Shown here: positions 36,484-46,239 of the stretch, piece after piece | Layout: each line of letters begins with the position of its first letter | Numbering within the stretch: position 1 is the stretch's first letter | Assembly: GCA_007695045.1 (NCBI GenBank) | Contig: REEP01000067.1 | Location: forward strand, 1 to 64,000 | From: Rhodospirillales bacterium | GTDB lineage: Bacteria; Pseudomonadota; Alphaproteobacteria; Rhodospirillales; Defluviicoccaceae | DNA: 64,000 bases | Reading direction: 5' to 3' | Position numbers and translations under genes: made by a program | Notes under the pieces: model-generated | Databases searched by the model: none | Told to the model about the DNA's origin: nothing | What the model saw: only the letters and a program-made list of their open reading frames with translations

Positions 36484-38130
36484 ATGCCGTCCATCCGCAA
36501 CACACCCGCCTGGAGGGCCCTCGAACAGCACCATGCGGCCATCGGCGACCTGCACATGCGCGACCTGTTCGACGGTGACCCGGGGCGGTTCGACGAGCTG
36601 TCACTGCGCTTCGGCGACCTGCTGCTGGACTACTCCAAGAACCGGGTGACGGCGGAAACCATGGACTTGCTGGCCGCCCTGGCGCGGGCGGCCGACGTCG
36701 AAGGCTGGCGCGACCGGATGTTCGCCGGCGAGAAGATCAACGCAACGGAAGGTCGCGCGGTGCTGCATGTGGCACTGCGCAGCCTGCCGGAACGGTCCAT
36801 CACCGTGGATGGCCAAAACGTCATGCCCGAGGTCACCCGGGTCCTCGAGCAGATGCGCACCTTCTCCGATGCGGTGCGCTCGGGGCAGTGGCAGGGCGCC
36901 ACCGGCAAGCGCATCACCGATGTGGTCAACATCGGCATCGGCGGCTCCGACCTGGGGCCGGTGATGGTGACGGAAGCCCTCAGGCCGTTCAAGCACCCGG
37001 ACCTCGACGTACATTTCGTCTCCAACGTGGACGGCACCCACATCGCCGAGACACTCCGCCGGCTCACCCCCGAGACGACCCTGTTCATCGTCGCCTCCAA
37101 GACCTTCACCACCCAGGAAACCCTGGCCAATGCCGAATCCGCCCGCGCCTGGCTGATCGACGCCCTCGGTCCGGATGCGGTGGCCAAGCATTTCGTGGCC
37201 CTCTCCACCAACACCGAAAAGGTGAAGGCGTTCGGCATCGACCCGGCCAACATGTTCGCGTTCTGGGATTGGGTCGGCGGTCGCTTCTCGCTGTGGTCGG
37301 CGATCGGGCTGCCCATCGCCGTGGCCATCGGCATGGACCGGTTTCAGGAACTGCTGGCCGGCGGCCGGGCGATGGACGACCATTTCCGCACCGCGCCGCT
37401 GGACCGGAACCTGCCGGTGATCCTGGCCCTGATCGGCGTCTGGAACACCGACTTCCTCGGCGCCGAGACCTACGCCGTGCTGCCCTATGACCAGTACCTG
37501 CACCGCCTTCCGGCCTACCTGCAGCAGGCGGACATGGAATCCAACGGCAAGTATGTCCGTCGTGACGGCGCCCGCGTGGACTACAAGACCGGCCCGGTTC
37601 TGTTCGGAGAGCCCGGAACCAACGGCCAGCACTCGTTCTACCAGTTGATCCACCAAAGCACGCGGCTGGTCCCATGCGACTTCATTGCCGCGGCCGAAAG
37701 CTTCAATCCCATCGGCGACCACCACCCCATCCTCCTGTCCAACTTCTTCGCCCAGACCGAGGCGCTGCTGCGCGGCAAGACCGAAGCGGAGGCGCGCGCC
37801 GAACTGGAGGATCAAGGGCTGGATGGCCAGGCGCTCAAGGCGTTGCTGCCGCACAAGGTGTTCGACGGCAACCGGCCGACCAACTCGATCCTGGTGCGGC
37901 GGTTCGATCCCGGCACCCTCGGCATGCTGATCGCCCTCTACGAGCACAAAATCTTCGTCCAGGGCGTGATCTGGGGGGTGAACTCGTTCGACCAGTGGGG
38001 TGTGGAGCTTGGCAAGCAGCTGGCCAAGGTGATCCTGCCGGAGCTCAAGACCGACGCGCCGGTCAGCGGCCACGATGCGTCCACCAACGGCCTGATCAAC
38101 GCCTACAAGGAACTGCGCCCCCGGTCATGA
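36484..38130 (+). CDS. pgi: glucose-6-phosphate isomerase
   Basis: Interconverts glucose-6-P and fructose-6-P. The 548-residue length matches the long bacterial form. Signatures: [14 protein letters not shown], the SIS core [35 protein letters not shown] (catalytic His), and [15 protein letters not shown] with the catalytic Lys near the end. GGGGAAGGGG lies upstream of ATG 36484. The stop overlaps the mutL start. Confidence 0.98.
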   Translation: MPSIRNTPAWRALEQHHAAIGDLHMRDLFDGDPGRFDELSLRFGDLLLDYSKNRVTAETMDLLAALARAADVEGWRDRMFAGEKINATEGRAVLHVALRSLPERSITVDGQNVMPEVTRVLEQMRTFSDAVRSGQWQGATGKRITDVVNIGIGGSDLGPVMVTEALRPFKHPDLDVHFVSNVDGTHIAETLRRLTPETTLFIVASKTFTTQETLANAESARAWLIDALGPDAVAKHFVALSTNTEKVKAFGIDPANMFAFWDWVGGRFSLWSAIGLPIAVAIGMDRFQELLAGGRAMDDHFRTAPLDRNLPVILALIGVWNTDFLGAETYAVLPYDQYLHRLPAYLQQADMESNGKYVRRDGARVDYKTGPVLFGEPGTNGQHSFYQLIHQSTRLVPCDFIAAAESFNPIGDHHPILLSNFFAQTEALLRGKTEAEARAELEDQGLDGQALKALLPHKVFDGNRPTNSILVRRFDPGTLGMLIALYEHKIFVQGVIWGVNSFDQWGVELGKQLAKVILPELKTDAPVSGHDASTNGLINAYKELRPRS

Positions 38131-39941
38131 CCGCGATCCGCCGGCTGCCCGAAACCGTCATCAACCGGATCGCCGCCGGCGAGGTGGTGGAACGGCCGGC
38201 GGCGGCGGTCAAGGAACTGGTGGAAAACAGCCTCGATGCCGGCGCCACCCGCATCGACGTCCTGATCCGCGACGGCGGTCGCAGCCTGATCGCGGTGACC
38301 GATGATGGCGCCGGCATGACACCGGTGGAGCTGGATCTGGCGGTGGAGCGCCACGCCACCTCCAAGCTGCCGGTGGACGACCTGTCCGCGATCGGCAGCC
38401 TCGGCTTCCGTGGCGAAGCGCTGCCCTCCATCGGCGCCGTCGCGCGCTTGTCCATCGTCAGCCGCCCCGCCGACGCCGACGAAGCCTGGCGGATCACCGT
38501 GGACGGCGGGCGCAAATCGCCGCCCGAACCGGCAGCCCATCCGCCGGGGACCCGGGTGGAGGTGCGCGATCTGTTCTTTGCCACCCCGGCGCGTCTCAAG
38601 TTCCTCAAGCAGCCGGCCACCGAACTCGGTCATGCGGTGGAGGCGGTGCAGCGGTTGGCGCTGGCAATGCCGCACGTGTCCTTCAGCCTCGGCGACGGCG
38701 CACGCACGGCGCTCGATCTCCCCGCGGCCGGCGGCGACCTGTTCGATGCGCGTCTGTCCCGGCTGGCTGCGGTGATGGGGCGCGCCTTCGCCGACAACGC
38801 CGTCCCGGTGGCGGCCGAACGCGAGGGACTTCGGCTTTCCGGCCTTATCAGCCTGCCGACCCTGAGCCGGGCCAGCCCGGGCATGCAGTTCCTGACCGTG
38901 AACGGCCGGCCGGTGCGCGACCGGCTGCTGCACGGCGCGGTGCGGGCGGCTTACCAGGACGTCCTCGGTCATGGCCGCCATCCCCTGGCCGCCCTGTTCC
39001 TCGACGTGCCGCCCGACTCGGTGGACGTCAACGTGCACCCGGCCAAGGCGGAGGTCCGGTTCCGGGATGCCGGCGTGGTGCGCGGCCTGATTGTCGGCGC
39101 CCTCCGCGCCGCTCTGGCCGGGGCCGGACACCGCGCCGCCTCCACCGTGGCCGAAGACGCCCTGGCCCGCGCCCGACCGGCCTCGGACGAACGCGACGGG
39201 ATCGTGCCGTCGGCCCAACGTTCATTCGCTTGGCATCGGACGGCCAACGCCGCACCGCCGCGCGGCTTGGCCGATGCCGCCGCCGCTTTTCAGTCCCCGT
39301 TCAACAATGTGGCGCCAGAAGCGGCCGCCGAGCCCGCGTGCGAGCCGGATGACGCGCTGGCCCGCCCCTTGGGCTCGGCGCGGGCGCAGCTGCACCGCAC
39401 CTACATCGTGGCGGAGACAGCGGACGGCATCGTCATCGTCGACCAGCATGCGGCCCACGAGCGCCTGACCCAGGAACGGCTGCAAGCCGCCCTCGGCGAT
39501 GGCGGAATCCGTCGGCAAGGCCTGCTGATCCCGGAAGTGGTGGAACTGGATCCGACCCGGGTGCAGGTCCTGGTCGACGCGGCCGACGCCCTGGCCGGCC
39601 TGGGACTGCTGATCGAACCGTTCGGCAGCGGTGCCGTGGTGGTGCGGGAGGTGCCGGCACTGCTTGGCGACGCTGACGTCCGCGGCCTGGTGCAGGACCT
39701 CGCCGACGAGCTGTGCGAGCACGGCGCGGCGCTGTCGTTGAACGATCGGCTTGGCGCGGTCTGCGCCACCATGGCCTGCCACGGCAGCATCCGCGCCGGC
39801 CGGCGCCTCGGCATCGAGGAGATGAACGCCCTGCTCCGGGCCATGGAAGCGACCCCGCGGTCCGGACAGTGCAGCCATGGCCGGCCCACCTACGTGGAAC
39901 TGAAGCGGGCCGATATCGAACGCCTATTCGGCCGGCGCTGA
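38127..39941 (+). CDS. mutL: DNA mismatch repair protein MutL
   Basis: ATPase that couples MutS to downstream repair. GHKL ATPase motifs: [31 protein letters not shown] and [11 protein letters not shown], then a transducer domain with [12 protein letters not shown]. The linker is Ala/Pro-rich and the C-terminal dimer domain includes DQHAAHERL and [12 protein letters not shown]. Like many alphaproteobacterial MutLs it lacks an evident endonuclease DQHA-x2-E-x4-E (reads [12 protein letters not shown]), and whether it cuts cannot be told here. 604 residues; ATGA overlap with pgi. Confidence 0.97.
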   Translation: MTAIRRLPETVINRIAAGEVVERPAAAVKELVENSLDAGATRIDVLIRDGGRSLIAVTDDGAGMTPVELDLAVERHATSKLPVDDLSAIGSLGFRGEALPSIGAVARLSIVSRPADADEAWRITVDGGRKSPPEPAAHPPGTRVEVRDLFFATPARLKFLKQPATELGHAVEAVQRLALAMPHVSFSLGDGARTALDLPAAGGDLFDARLSRLAAVMGRAFADNAVPVAAEREGLRLSGLISLPTLSRASPGMQFLTVNGRPVRDRLLHGAVRAAYQDVLGHGRHPLAALFLDVPPDSVDVNVHPAKAEVRFRDAGVVRGLIVGALRAALAGAGHRAASTVAEDALARARPASDERDGIVPSAQRSFAWHRTANAAPPRGLADAAAAFQSPFNNVAPEAAAEPACEPDDALARPLGSARAQLHRTYIVAETADGIVIVDQHAAHERLTQERLQAALGDGGIRRQGLLIPEVVELDPTRVQVLVDAADALAGLGLLIEPFGSGAVVVREVPALLGDADVRGLVQDLADELCEHGAALSLNDRLGAVCATMACHGSIRAGRRLGIEEMNALLRAMEATPRSGQCSHGRPTYVELKRADIERLFGRR

Positions 39942-39953
39942 GCGTCCGGGCTG

Positions 39954-40517
39954 CTAGCCTGGCCTCAGGAATATCACCCGGGCCGCACCATAGACTCGCT
40001 GATCCACGATCCGAGCACCGGGCGGCTCGTGGAACCGCTCGCGCGCGCCCACTTCGAGGACGACGAGCGCGCCCGGTGCCGTCCATCCGCGGGCGAGGAT
40101 GCCTGTCAGGGCCGGCAGCGCCGTGTCGGATCCGTAAGGCGGGTCGAGAAAGGCGAGGTCGGCCGGGACGACCACCGCCGGCGGCGGCTCGGGAAGCCGC
40201 GCGGCATCCATCCGCAGCACGGTCGACCGATGCCCCTCGCCCAGGGTGGCGAGAGCGGCCTTGATGCCGGCCACCGCCGCCGGATGTTGGTCGACAAAGG
40301 TGACATGGCGCGCCCCCCGCGACAGCGCCTCGAGGCCATAGGCGCCGGTGCCGGCGAACAAGTCCAGGACCGCGGCATCGGCAACACCGGCCCAGTCCGG
40401 GCCATGTTTCAGGATGTTGAACACGGCCTCGCGCACCCGGTCGGCAGTGGGCCGCAACGCCACGCCGGAGGGAACGCGAAGGGCTCGGCCGCGATGACGA
40501 CCGCCGACGATGCGCAT
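39954..40517 (-). CDS. rsmD: 16S rRNA (guanine(966)-N(2))-methyltransferase
   Basis: 187 residues. N-terminus MRIVGGRHRGRALRVP, RPTADRVREAVFNIL, SAM motif LDLFAGTGAYGLEALSRG and catalytic FLDPPYGSD are diagnostic of RsmD. It converges on mutL with a 12-base gap, and lies just downstream of the pseudouridine synthase gene on the same strand. Confidence 0.96.
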   Translation of the reverse strand: MRIVGGRHRGRALRVPSGVALRPTADRVREAVFNILKHGPDWAGVADAAVLDLFAGTGAYGLEALSRGARHVTFVDQHPAAVAGIKAALATLGEGHRSTVLRMDAARLPEPPPAVVVPADLAFLDPPYGSDTALPALTGILARGWTAPGALVVLEVGARERFHEPPGARIVDQRVYGAARVIFLRPG

Positions 40518-40529
40518 CCGCCGGCCCTC

Positions 40530-41276
40530 TCAGAAGGTCAGATCTCGGCCCAACTGGTCGCGCAACACCCTGGGCGGCACTTCCTTAATCTCGCCGCGCG
40601 CGAGCCCGCCCAGCTGGAACGGCCCGTAGCCGACCCGGATCAACCGGTTGACGCGGAGGCCGAGGTGCTCCAGCACTCGGCGCACCTCCCGGTTCCTGCC
40701 CTCGCCGAGGCTCACGGTGAGCCAGGCATTGTCGCCGCGCTGGCTGTCCACGCGCGCCTGGATCGGGCCGTAGCGGATTCCCTCGACGCTGACCCCCCGC
40801 GCGAGGGTGGCGAGGCCGGCTTCGTCCACCACGCCGTATACCCGCGCCCGGTAGCGGCGGGTCCAGCCGGTGGACGGCAGTTCCAGGTGCCGGGCCAGCG
40901 CACCGGCGTTGGTCAACAACAACAGACCTTCCGACGTCAGGTCGAGGCGGCCGACCGACATCAGCCGCCCCAACTCCTGGGGCAGCCTCTGGAATACGGT
41001 GGGCCGGCCGGCGGGATCGCCATGGCTGGTGAGCAGCCCGGGCGGCTTGTGATAACGCCACAGCCGGACGCGCGGCGGATCCGGCAGGCGTCGACCATCG
41101 ACCGTGACCACATCGGCATCGCCGACGGTGACGCCCGGCGAGGCCAGCACGCGGCCGTTGACGGCAACCCGACCTTCGGCAATCCAGCGTTCCGCCTCGC
41201 GCCGCGAACACAGACCGGCGCGGGCGATGACCTTGGCGACGCGGGCGCCCTCCGCCGCGGCCGAAACCCCGGTCAT
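40530..41276 (-). CDS. pseudouridine synthase, RsuA/RluB family
   Basis: Isomerises a specific uridine in rRNA. 248 residues: S4 domain (KVIARAGLCSRREAERWI), then the catalytic domain with the nucleophile Asp in GRLDLTSEGLLLLTN and EGRNREVRRVLEHLG. It fits RluB best (23S rRNA U2605-type), but RsuA/RluE cannot be excluded. Start ATG 41276 overlaps the upstream hydrolase stop by 4 bases. Confidence 0.92.
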   Translation of the reverse strand: MTGVSAAAEGARVAKVIARAGLCSRREAERWIAEGRVAVNGRVLASPGVTVGDADVVTVDGRRLPDPPRVRLWRYHKPPGLLTSHGDPAGRPTVFQRLPQELGRLMSVGRLDLTSEGLLLLTNAGALARHLELPSTGWTRRYRARVYGVVDEAGLATLARGVSVEGIRYGPIQARVDSQRGDNAWLTVSLGEGRNREVRRVLEHLGLRVNRLIRVGYGPFQLGGLARGEIKEVPPRVLRDQLGRDLTF

Positions 41277-41989
41277 CGGCTTGCCGCGGCCTGGACGAAT
41301 GCCTGGAACACCCGGTCATCGCCGTCGGAGATGGCAAATTCCGGGTGCCATTGCAGGCCGAGGCAGAACCGCCGCCCCGGCACCTCGATCCCTTCGATGA
41401 CCCCGTCCGGAGCCACGGCATTGACCACCACACCGGCCGGGACATCTTTGGCCGCTTGGTGGTGGGCGCTGTTCACCGGAAGTTCCGCCCGTCCGACGAT
41501 GGCGCGAAGTTGGGTTCCGTCGCGCACCACCACGGTATGGCCGGGTTCGTCCCGCGGGTTGGGCTGCTCATGGGCAAGCGCGTTCGGCACTTCCTCGGGA
41601 ATATGCTGAATGAGCGTGCCCCCCAACACCACGTGCAACAGTTGCTGGCCGCCGCAGATGCCGAAAACCGGCATGTCGACGGACAAGGCGGCCCGGGTCA
41701 GCGCCACCTCGAAGGCCGTCCTGTTCTCCTTGGTACGGACCGACGGATGCCGGCTCGCCGCACCGAACAGGGCGGGATCGAGATCGAAGTCGCCACCGGA
41801 TATGATCAGCCCATCGATCAGTCCGACATAGTCCGGTACCGTATCCAGGACCGGCGGCACCAGAACCGGCAATCCACCCGCGCGCACAACCGCGGTTCCG
41901 TAGTTTTCACGGAGAGCCAGCCACGCAAATCTGGAATAGCCGCCGGCGGGCTCGCTATCCATGGTAATTCCGATCACGGGTCTCGACAT
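41273..41989 (-). CDS. gamma-glutamyl-gamma-aminobutyrate hydrolase-family protein (class I amidotransferase-like, C26)
   Basis: 238 residues with a class I glutamine amidotransferase fold: nucleophile Cys in VFGICGGQQLLHV, His/Glu in LQWHPEF, and LIISGGDFDLDP. Relatives include PuuD in putrescine breakdown; there are no other puu genes here, so substrate is uncertain. It is translationally coupled to the pseudouridine synthase gene. Confidence 0.9.
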   Translation of the reverse strand: MSRPVIGITMDSEPAGGYSRFAWLALRENYGTAVVRAGGLPVLVPPVLDTVPDYVGLIDGLIISGGDFDLDPALFGAASRHPSVRTKENRTAFEVALTRAALSVDMPVFGICGGQQLLHVVLGGTLIQHIPEEVPNALAHEQPNPRDEPGHTVVVRDGTQLRAIVGRAELPVNSAHHQAAKDVPAGVVVNAVAPDGVIEGIEVPGRRFCLGLQWHPEFAISDGDDRVFQAFVQAAASR

Positions 41990-42068
41990 GGCTGGAATTT
42001 AGGCCGACCCTGCCCCCTCGGCAACGTCGCCACGCTGGCCGACCATGTTGCCTCAACAGGTTCGACCC

Positions 42069-42536
42069 ATGCGCCCGTCCCCCTTCGATACCTCCCCGTA
42101 CATGGACTTGGCCCTCGCCGAAGCGGCACGGGCACTGGCACGCGGGGAAGTGCCGGTCGGCTGCGTCATCGTCGATAGTGTGGCGGAGACGGTCATCGCG
42201 GCGGCCGGCAATCGGGTCGAAGAACTGGGCGATCCCACCGCCCACGCCGAAATGCTGGCCATTCGCGAGGCCGCCCGCCGGCTCGGCACACGGCATCTCG
42301 GCACCTGCGACCTTTACGTGACGCTGGAACCATGCACCATGTGCGCGGCCGCCATCTCGTTCGCGCGTGTTCGTCGGGTCTGTTTCGGGGCCTACGATGC
42401 CAAGATGGGCGGGGTTGACCACGGTGCCCGCGTGTTCGCCCGGGAGACCTGCCATCACCGGCCGGAAGTGTTGGGGGGCATCGGCGAACGGGCGGCGGCA
42501 ACGCTCATGCGCCAGTTCTTTGCCACGAAGCGATAG
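42069..42536 (+). CDS. tadA: tRNA-specific adenosine deaminase
   Basis: Converts A34 to inosine in tRNA-Arg. 155 residues. Zinc-binding and catalytic motifs are HAEMLAIREAARR and EPCTMCAAAISFARV, with GAYDAKMGG typical of TadA. Start ATG 42069; ATG 42045 and 42102 are also in frame. It converges on the phage module; the 102-base gap holds GC-rich repeats (GGGCGCC) but no clear terminator. Confidence 0.94.
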   Translation: MRPSPFDTSPYMDLALAEAARALARGEVPVGCVIVDSVAETVIAAAGNRVEELGDPTAHAEMLAIREAARRLGTRHLGTCDLYVTLEPCTMCAAAISFARVRRVCFGAYDAKMGGVDHGARVFARETCHHRPEVLGGIGERAAATLMRQFFATKR

Positions 42537-42638
42537 CCGCCGCCGCGCCGGCTTCACGACCTTGATCGCCGCCATGCCGGGCGCCGATCCGCTCGGGCGC
42601 CGCCCATGTCAGACAGCCCCGGGTCAGACCGTTCCGGG

Positions 42639-44150
42639 TTAGACGGTGAAGTCGGTATCCGCCCGGAATGCCCCCGCCCCCGGTCGCCATTGCCCCGGCC
42701 GTCCGCCGGTGGCGACGGCGCGCATCCGCGGCAGACGCACCGGTTCCGACAGGAGGCATCCCGCCACCGCATCGAGCCCGTCATCCCGGCCTCTGCCACC
42801 AGGGCGCCAGTCCCGCAGTTCCTCGAGAAACGGCGAGTCCAACACGCTCCGGTGCGCGTACAGCCGACCGGCCGCCAGCACCGCATCGAATGCTTCGACG
42901 ATCCGCAAATGCTTGGCGCGAACCGACACATGCTCGACCACGCTTGCATCGAGCCCGGCCCGCAGCAGCTCGCGCCGCAGCAGCGTGGGCAGGAAACGGC
43001 CGATCCCGTTGGTCTCGACGGTTACCGCGGGCAGATGAAACGCTCTCAGAAACTGAGCCACCTGACGACACAGCTGGGTGGCCTCGTCGACGCTATCGAC
43101 AATGTCCGGATCGTGACGCATGTAGCGCAGCGCATGCAACCAGTAGCAGCCGGTCTCGTCCGAGAACACGGCGGCAAGGACGCTGGCGTCGCCTTTTTCC
43201 GGAAGGCCATAGGACGGGTCCCACCAGCATGATGCCGAGGCCAGGCGTCGGCCCTCCAGCATGAGCCGCGCCGAACCGTTGGCTTCCCTGTACTGCAGGT
43301 CGGCGTCGTAGGGGCGAAGCGCTTCGGCATTGAGCCGGCCGTCGACCAGGTTGCGCGGACGCAGCATCATCTGGCTTTCGAACTTGGCCGGACCGCTGCG
43401 CGCGCGAAGGGCTTCCACCGCTTCGGCAGAAAACCGCTCAGGCCAGTTCGACTGACCGAGGGCATTGATCAGGGGCAGTTCCAGCCGCGAGAATCCATCC
43501 AGGAACGGTCGCTCTTCACCGATCGCCGCATAGGGTTGCGTGCTGTAGATCGAGAAATGGTGGTGGGGTGTGCCGACGTACATCTGCGTTCCACCCGGCA
43601 CCAAAATGAAATCGATCTCGCGCAGGCGTTGGCGCAATTCGATCCGCTTTGCGACCGTGTCGCAGGTGTTGGGGACTTCGACATCGTCGCAAATGACCAC
43701 ATCGGCGCGCAGGCCCGTCACGTTGGCGCCGATGCCCTTGGCCAACATCGACGGATCACGCAATTCCGCCGAGCGCCGGACCGTGAACCGGTCGGAAGCC
43801 CATTGGTCCATCCGCTTCGGCTTGAGGCCGACGGTACAGGGATGGCGTTCGATGATGCGCTTGACGTTGCGGACCATCTTCCCTGCCAAGGCGAAATCGG
43901 CAGCGACCACGAGGATGCGCAGGTTCGGATTACGGAAAAGGAGCCACGCCGAAAACAGCCCGACGAGGCTTGACTTTCCCGAATTCCGGAATGCAAGCAG
44001 GAGAAGATTTGATTGATCCTGGCCCCACTTCCTTTCAAGCCATTCACAAATTTTTATATGAATATGAGGCGTAGCCAAGCCCTGGCCACGATTCCATATC
44101 CAGATGAATTCGGACAAGCCGATGTTGCGAATACGGTTTGTTGTATTCAT
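42639..44150 (-). CDS. phage terminase large subunit (T7 gp19-like)
   Basis: DNA-packaging motor. 503 residues: ATPase with Walker A LLAFRNSGKSSLVG and Walker B ADVVICDDVEV, and a C-terminal RNase H-like nuclease with acidic residues in WWDPSYGLPEKGD, TVETNGIGRFL and DDGLDAVAG. Both domains look complete. The start MNTTNRIRNIG at 44150 overlaps the small-subunit stop by 4 bases. It is the last gene of the minus-strand virion module. Confidence 0.92.
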   Translation of the reverse strand: MNTTNRIRNIGLSEFIWIWNRGQGLATPHIHIKICEWLERKWGQDQSNLLLLAFRNSGKSSLVGLFSAWLLFRNPNLRILVVAADFALAGKMVRNVKRIIERHPCTVGLKPKRMDQWASDRFTVRRSAELRDPSMLAKGIGANVTGLRADVVICDDVEVPNTCDTVAKRIELRQRLREIDFILVPGGTQMYVGTPHHHFSIYSTQPYAAIGEERPFLDGFSRLELPLINALGQSNWPERFSAEAVEALRARSGPAKFESQMMLRPRNLVDGRLNAEALRPYDADLQYREANGSARLMLEGRRLASASCWWDPSYGLPEKGDASVLAAVFSDETGCYWLHALRYMRHDPDIVDSVDEATQLCRQVAQFLRAFHLPAVTVETNGIGRFLPTLLRRELLRAGLDASVVEHVSVRAKHLRIVEAFDAVLAAGRLYAHRSVLDSPFLEELRDWRPGGRGRDDGLDAVAGCLLSEPVRLPRMRAVATGGRPGQWRPGAGAFRADTDFTV

Positions 44151-44524
44151 CGATCCTGTGTCGCAGGGCTTTCCCCGATCGCCGCAATCGCTTCCGCAGC
44201 ACTGGAAATCAGGGCTTCGAGCTCTCTGTCCCTGTCTCCGTCGCCCGGCATCCCCTCGAGGGATTGCGCCAGAAGCAACAATGACTTCAGATGATCCAGT
44301 GAGGCCCGGCACGCCGCCTGGTAGGTTGCGACCGCCTTGGGATCGTTCGCTACATCGAGGTGCACGGCGGCATCATAGGCGGCAAGGGCACGGTCGATCA
44401 GCACCGGCAGGCGGCTGACTACGGTCTCCGTCGCCGCCGATACCGTCCCCGATCGCGCCGCTTCGGACGCGGGACTCGGCGATGCCGCGTCCTGAAGCAC
44501 GCCCTGGTTGGGTGATCGTGTCAT
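44147..44524 (-). CDS. probable terminase small subunit of the T7-like module
   Basis: 125 residues, mostly helical, with an Ala-rich core (PVLIDRALAAYDAAVHLDVA, LDHLKSLLLLAQSLEG). No strong motif. Assignment rests on position immediately before and overlapping TerL, as gp18 is in T7, and on its size. Unrelated to the isolated TerS-like gene at 35.6 kb. Confidence 0.55.
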   Translation of the reverse strand: MTRSPNQGVLQDAASPSPASEAARSGTVSAATETVVSRLPVLIDRALAAYDAAVHLDVANDPKAVATYQAACRASLDHLKSLLLLAQSLEGMPGDGDRDRELEALISSAAEAIAAIGESPATQDR

Positions 44525-44557
44525 TGAATGCCCCTTTGCCCTGGATGAATCCGATCG

Positions 44558-44809
44558 TCACGAACTGCGCCAGCGGGACACCGGCGCAGATGGCGGCCCG
44601 GTCGTCTCGATCCGGTTCTCGATGCGGATCAGCCGTTCGTTCAACGGGCGCAAGGCTTCTGCCAGATCGCTCTTTGTGACGCTGTTCATGGCCGAGAAAT
44701 ACTGCCGATCGTCGAGCTTTCTCAGCCAGTATACAATGCCGCCAAAAATAACCCCGATGAGAGGCACCACGACAAGTCCGAAAAACTGCCACAGTTCGGC
44801 TGTGAACAT
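44558..44809 (-). CDS. holin- or spanin-like single-helix membrane protein
   Basis: 83 residues: one N-terminal transmembrane helix (FFGLVVVPLIGVIFGGIVYWL, about 9-29), then a charged coiled-coil-like tail (LAEALRPLNERLIRIENRIE). The position between tail-fibre and TerS genes equals that of the T7 class II holin gene 17.5. A membrane role in particle release is inferred. Confidence 0.55.
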   Translation of the reverse strand: MFTAELWQFFGLVVVPLIGVIFGGIVYWLRKLDDRQYFSAMNSVTKSDLAEALRPLNERLIRIENRIETTGPPSAPVSRWRSS

Positions 44810-44894
44810 CGAGGATCTCCCTGGGCCGGAAGCACGCGTTTCTTGTTGTCAGACGGCCGCCGAGTGCTTCGTCAGCCAGGCTGCAGTGACGACA

Positions 44895-45071
44895 TCAGAA
44901 GCCTTTGTCGTCCCGTGGCCGGATCTGCGGCCAGACATTGTTACGTGAGCCCGTGCTCCAGGTCGGGAGACTCCCGACCCCGGCGCTCCCGCCGCCACCG
45001 ACGGGATCGAACAGCGGCCGCTCCCCTTCGTCAGACCAAGACTCTCGATACTTCGATTCGTTCCGCCACAA
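44895..45071 (-). CDS. short hypothetical ORF in the phage module
   Basis: Up to 58 residues from TTG 45071 (WRNESKYRESWSDEGERPLF, Gly-rich middle, SLPTWSTGSRNNVWPQIRP). It might be a small virion protein or a leftover of the distal tail fibre. No clear ribosome site. It fills the only gap over 300 bases (44810-45147) in the module. Confidence 0.3.
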   Translation of the reverse strand: MWRNESKYRESWSDEGERPLFDPVGGGGSAGVGSLPTWSTGSRNNVWPQIRPRDDKGF

Positions 45072-45147
45072 GCGGGCCCCGGCCCGGCCCTCCAACCGGC
45101 GCGGCGTCCCCCGACCGCACCGCGGGCGGCCCCGGGCCGACCGCCAG

Positions 45148-45654
45148 TCAGGTGCCCGGAGGGGTTCCAACTTCGGACGGCGGCAACACGGCAAGGTTGC
45201 CGTCCACGTCAAAGCCGAGCAGGCAACCGGCCCGGACTGCGCGCGCCGGAAGCTGCAGCAATGCTGCGGCGTCCGTCGGCGACAGGCGGATACTTCGCGC
45301 CAGCCCGGCCGCCAGTTCCTGCATTGCCGCGGTGAGATAATCTAACTCATCGTTGAGTACTCGTGCCGACAGCATTCCCGATTCCTGGAAATCCGATGTC
45401 CGCTGAAGCGACAGCATACGGATGAGCGTGATGATGGTCCCGTTCGCCGGCGCCTGGTCAAACGCGACATGACCACCGGCACTGTTGCCCACCCCATGAA
45501 TCGAATAGCCAGACCACAGACGCTCGCTATCGGCGAACACAGCGAGATCAGAGTCTGTGAATATTGGAAAAGTAAACACGAAAACATTGGTGGTGCCATC
45601 CGCGTGGTATTGGAGACGCGGCAGAATGTCACCGATCTTGATGTGGTTGCTCAC
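45148..45654 (-). CDS. short tail-fibre protein (T7 gp17 N-terminal-like)
   Basis: 168 residues. The region RLQYHADGTTNVFVFTFPIF, then AGGHVAFDQAPANGTIITLIR and LNDELDYLTAAMQELA matches the N-terminal domain that ties podoviral tail fibres to the tail tube. T7 fibres continue for about 400 more residues; here the protein stops soon after this domain. GTG 45654 has GGGAGG upstream. Confidence 0.75.
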   Translation of the reverse strand: MSNHIKIGDILPRLQYHADGTTNVFVFTFPIFTDSDLAVFADSERLWSGYSIHGVGNSAGGHVAFDQAPANGTIITLIRMLSLQRTSDFQESGMLSARVLNDELDYLTAAMQELAAGLARSIRLSPTDAAALLQLPARAVRAGCLLGFDVDGNLAVLPPSEVGTPPGT

Positions 45655-45683
45655 CGGATCCTCCCGAAATATTGAAGGCGTTT

Positions 45684-46133
45684 TCAGAATTCCAGCAGCG
45701 GAATACGGCGGATCCCGCGTTCCGCCAAGGCGAAGGCGCCGCGCCTCAGGCTGCTTGAGGTCTCCAACAGGTTACGCCGCCGCAGCCAGGCAGCGTCGTC
45801 AAGCACGCGACCGGCGCGCAACTGAGCCAGGTCGCGCGCATCGGCGGCCTCCTGTCGGGCTTCGGCGGCAAGACCGGCGAGCACCGATCGCGCCGAACCA
45901 TCGAGCGCCACGCCGGCGGCCGCGAACCGTGCCCGCTGCCGGGCCAGCGCCTGCGCCAGGCGCTGCTGGCGCTCGCGATCGCGGACGCGTTCCGTTTCGC
46001 GGATCAGGGCGACCTCGTGGCGGGCTTGCGCGTCGCGCGCCGCCCCCGACGCCTTGGCAAGCCGCTTGCGCTCGCGCACCTGAAGGCCGAGTTGGGCGGC
46101 GCCAAGCGCCGCGACCGGCAGAAAACCACCCAT
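45684..46133 (-). CDS. internal virion-like protein
   Basis: 149 residues, strongly helical and rich in Ala, Arg and Gln: AALGAAQLGLQVRERKRLAK, RQRARFAAAGVALDGSARSV. This pattern is seen in podoviral internal virion proteins (gp14-like). ATG 46133 (MGGFLPVAALG) was chosen; the upstream frame is not similar. It is small, and no counterparts of T7 gp15 and gp16 follow. Confidence 0.6.
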   Translation of the reverse strand: MGGFLPVAALGAAQLGLQVRERKRLAKASGAARDAQARHEVALIRETERVRDRERQQRLAQALARQRARFAAAGVALDGSARSVLAGLAAEARQEAADARDLAQLRAGRVLDDAAWLRRRNLLETSSSLRRGAFALAERGIRRIPLLEF

Positions 46134-46239
46134 GTTCGTTGCCTCCGTCTCATTGCACTGGATCGATGTTTCCGGGTTCGTCCTGTGGTTCCCATGGCGC
46201 CGGGTCGCAGCCCGGGAAGGCCCCCCGCGACCGGGAGCG

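Noticed and set aside
36601-38073. 490-codon minus-strand frame
   Set aside because: Antisense shadow of pgi.
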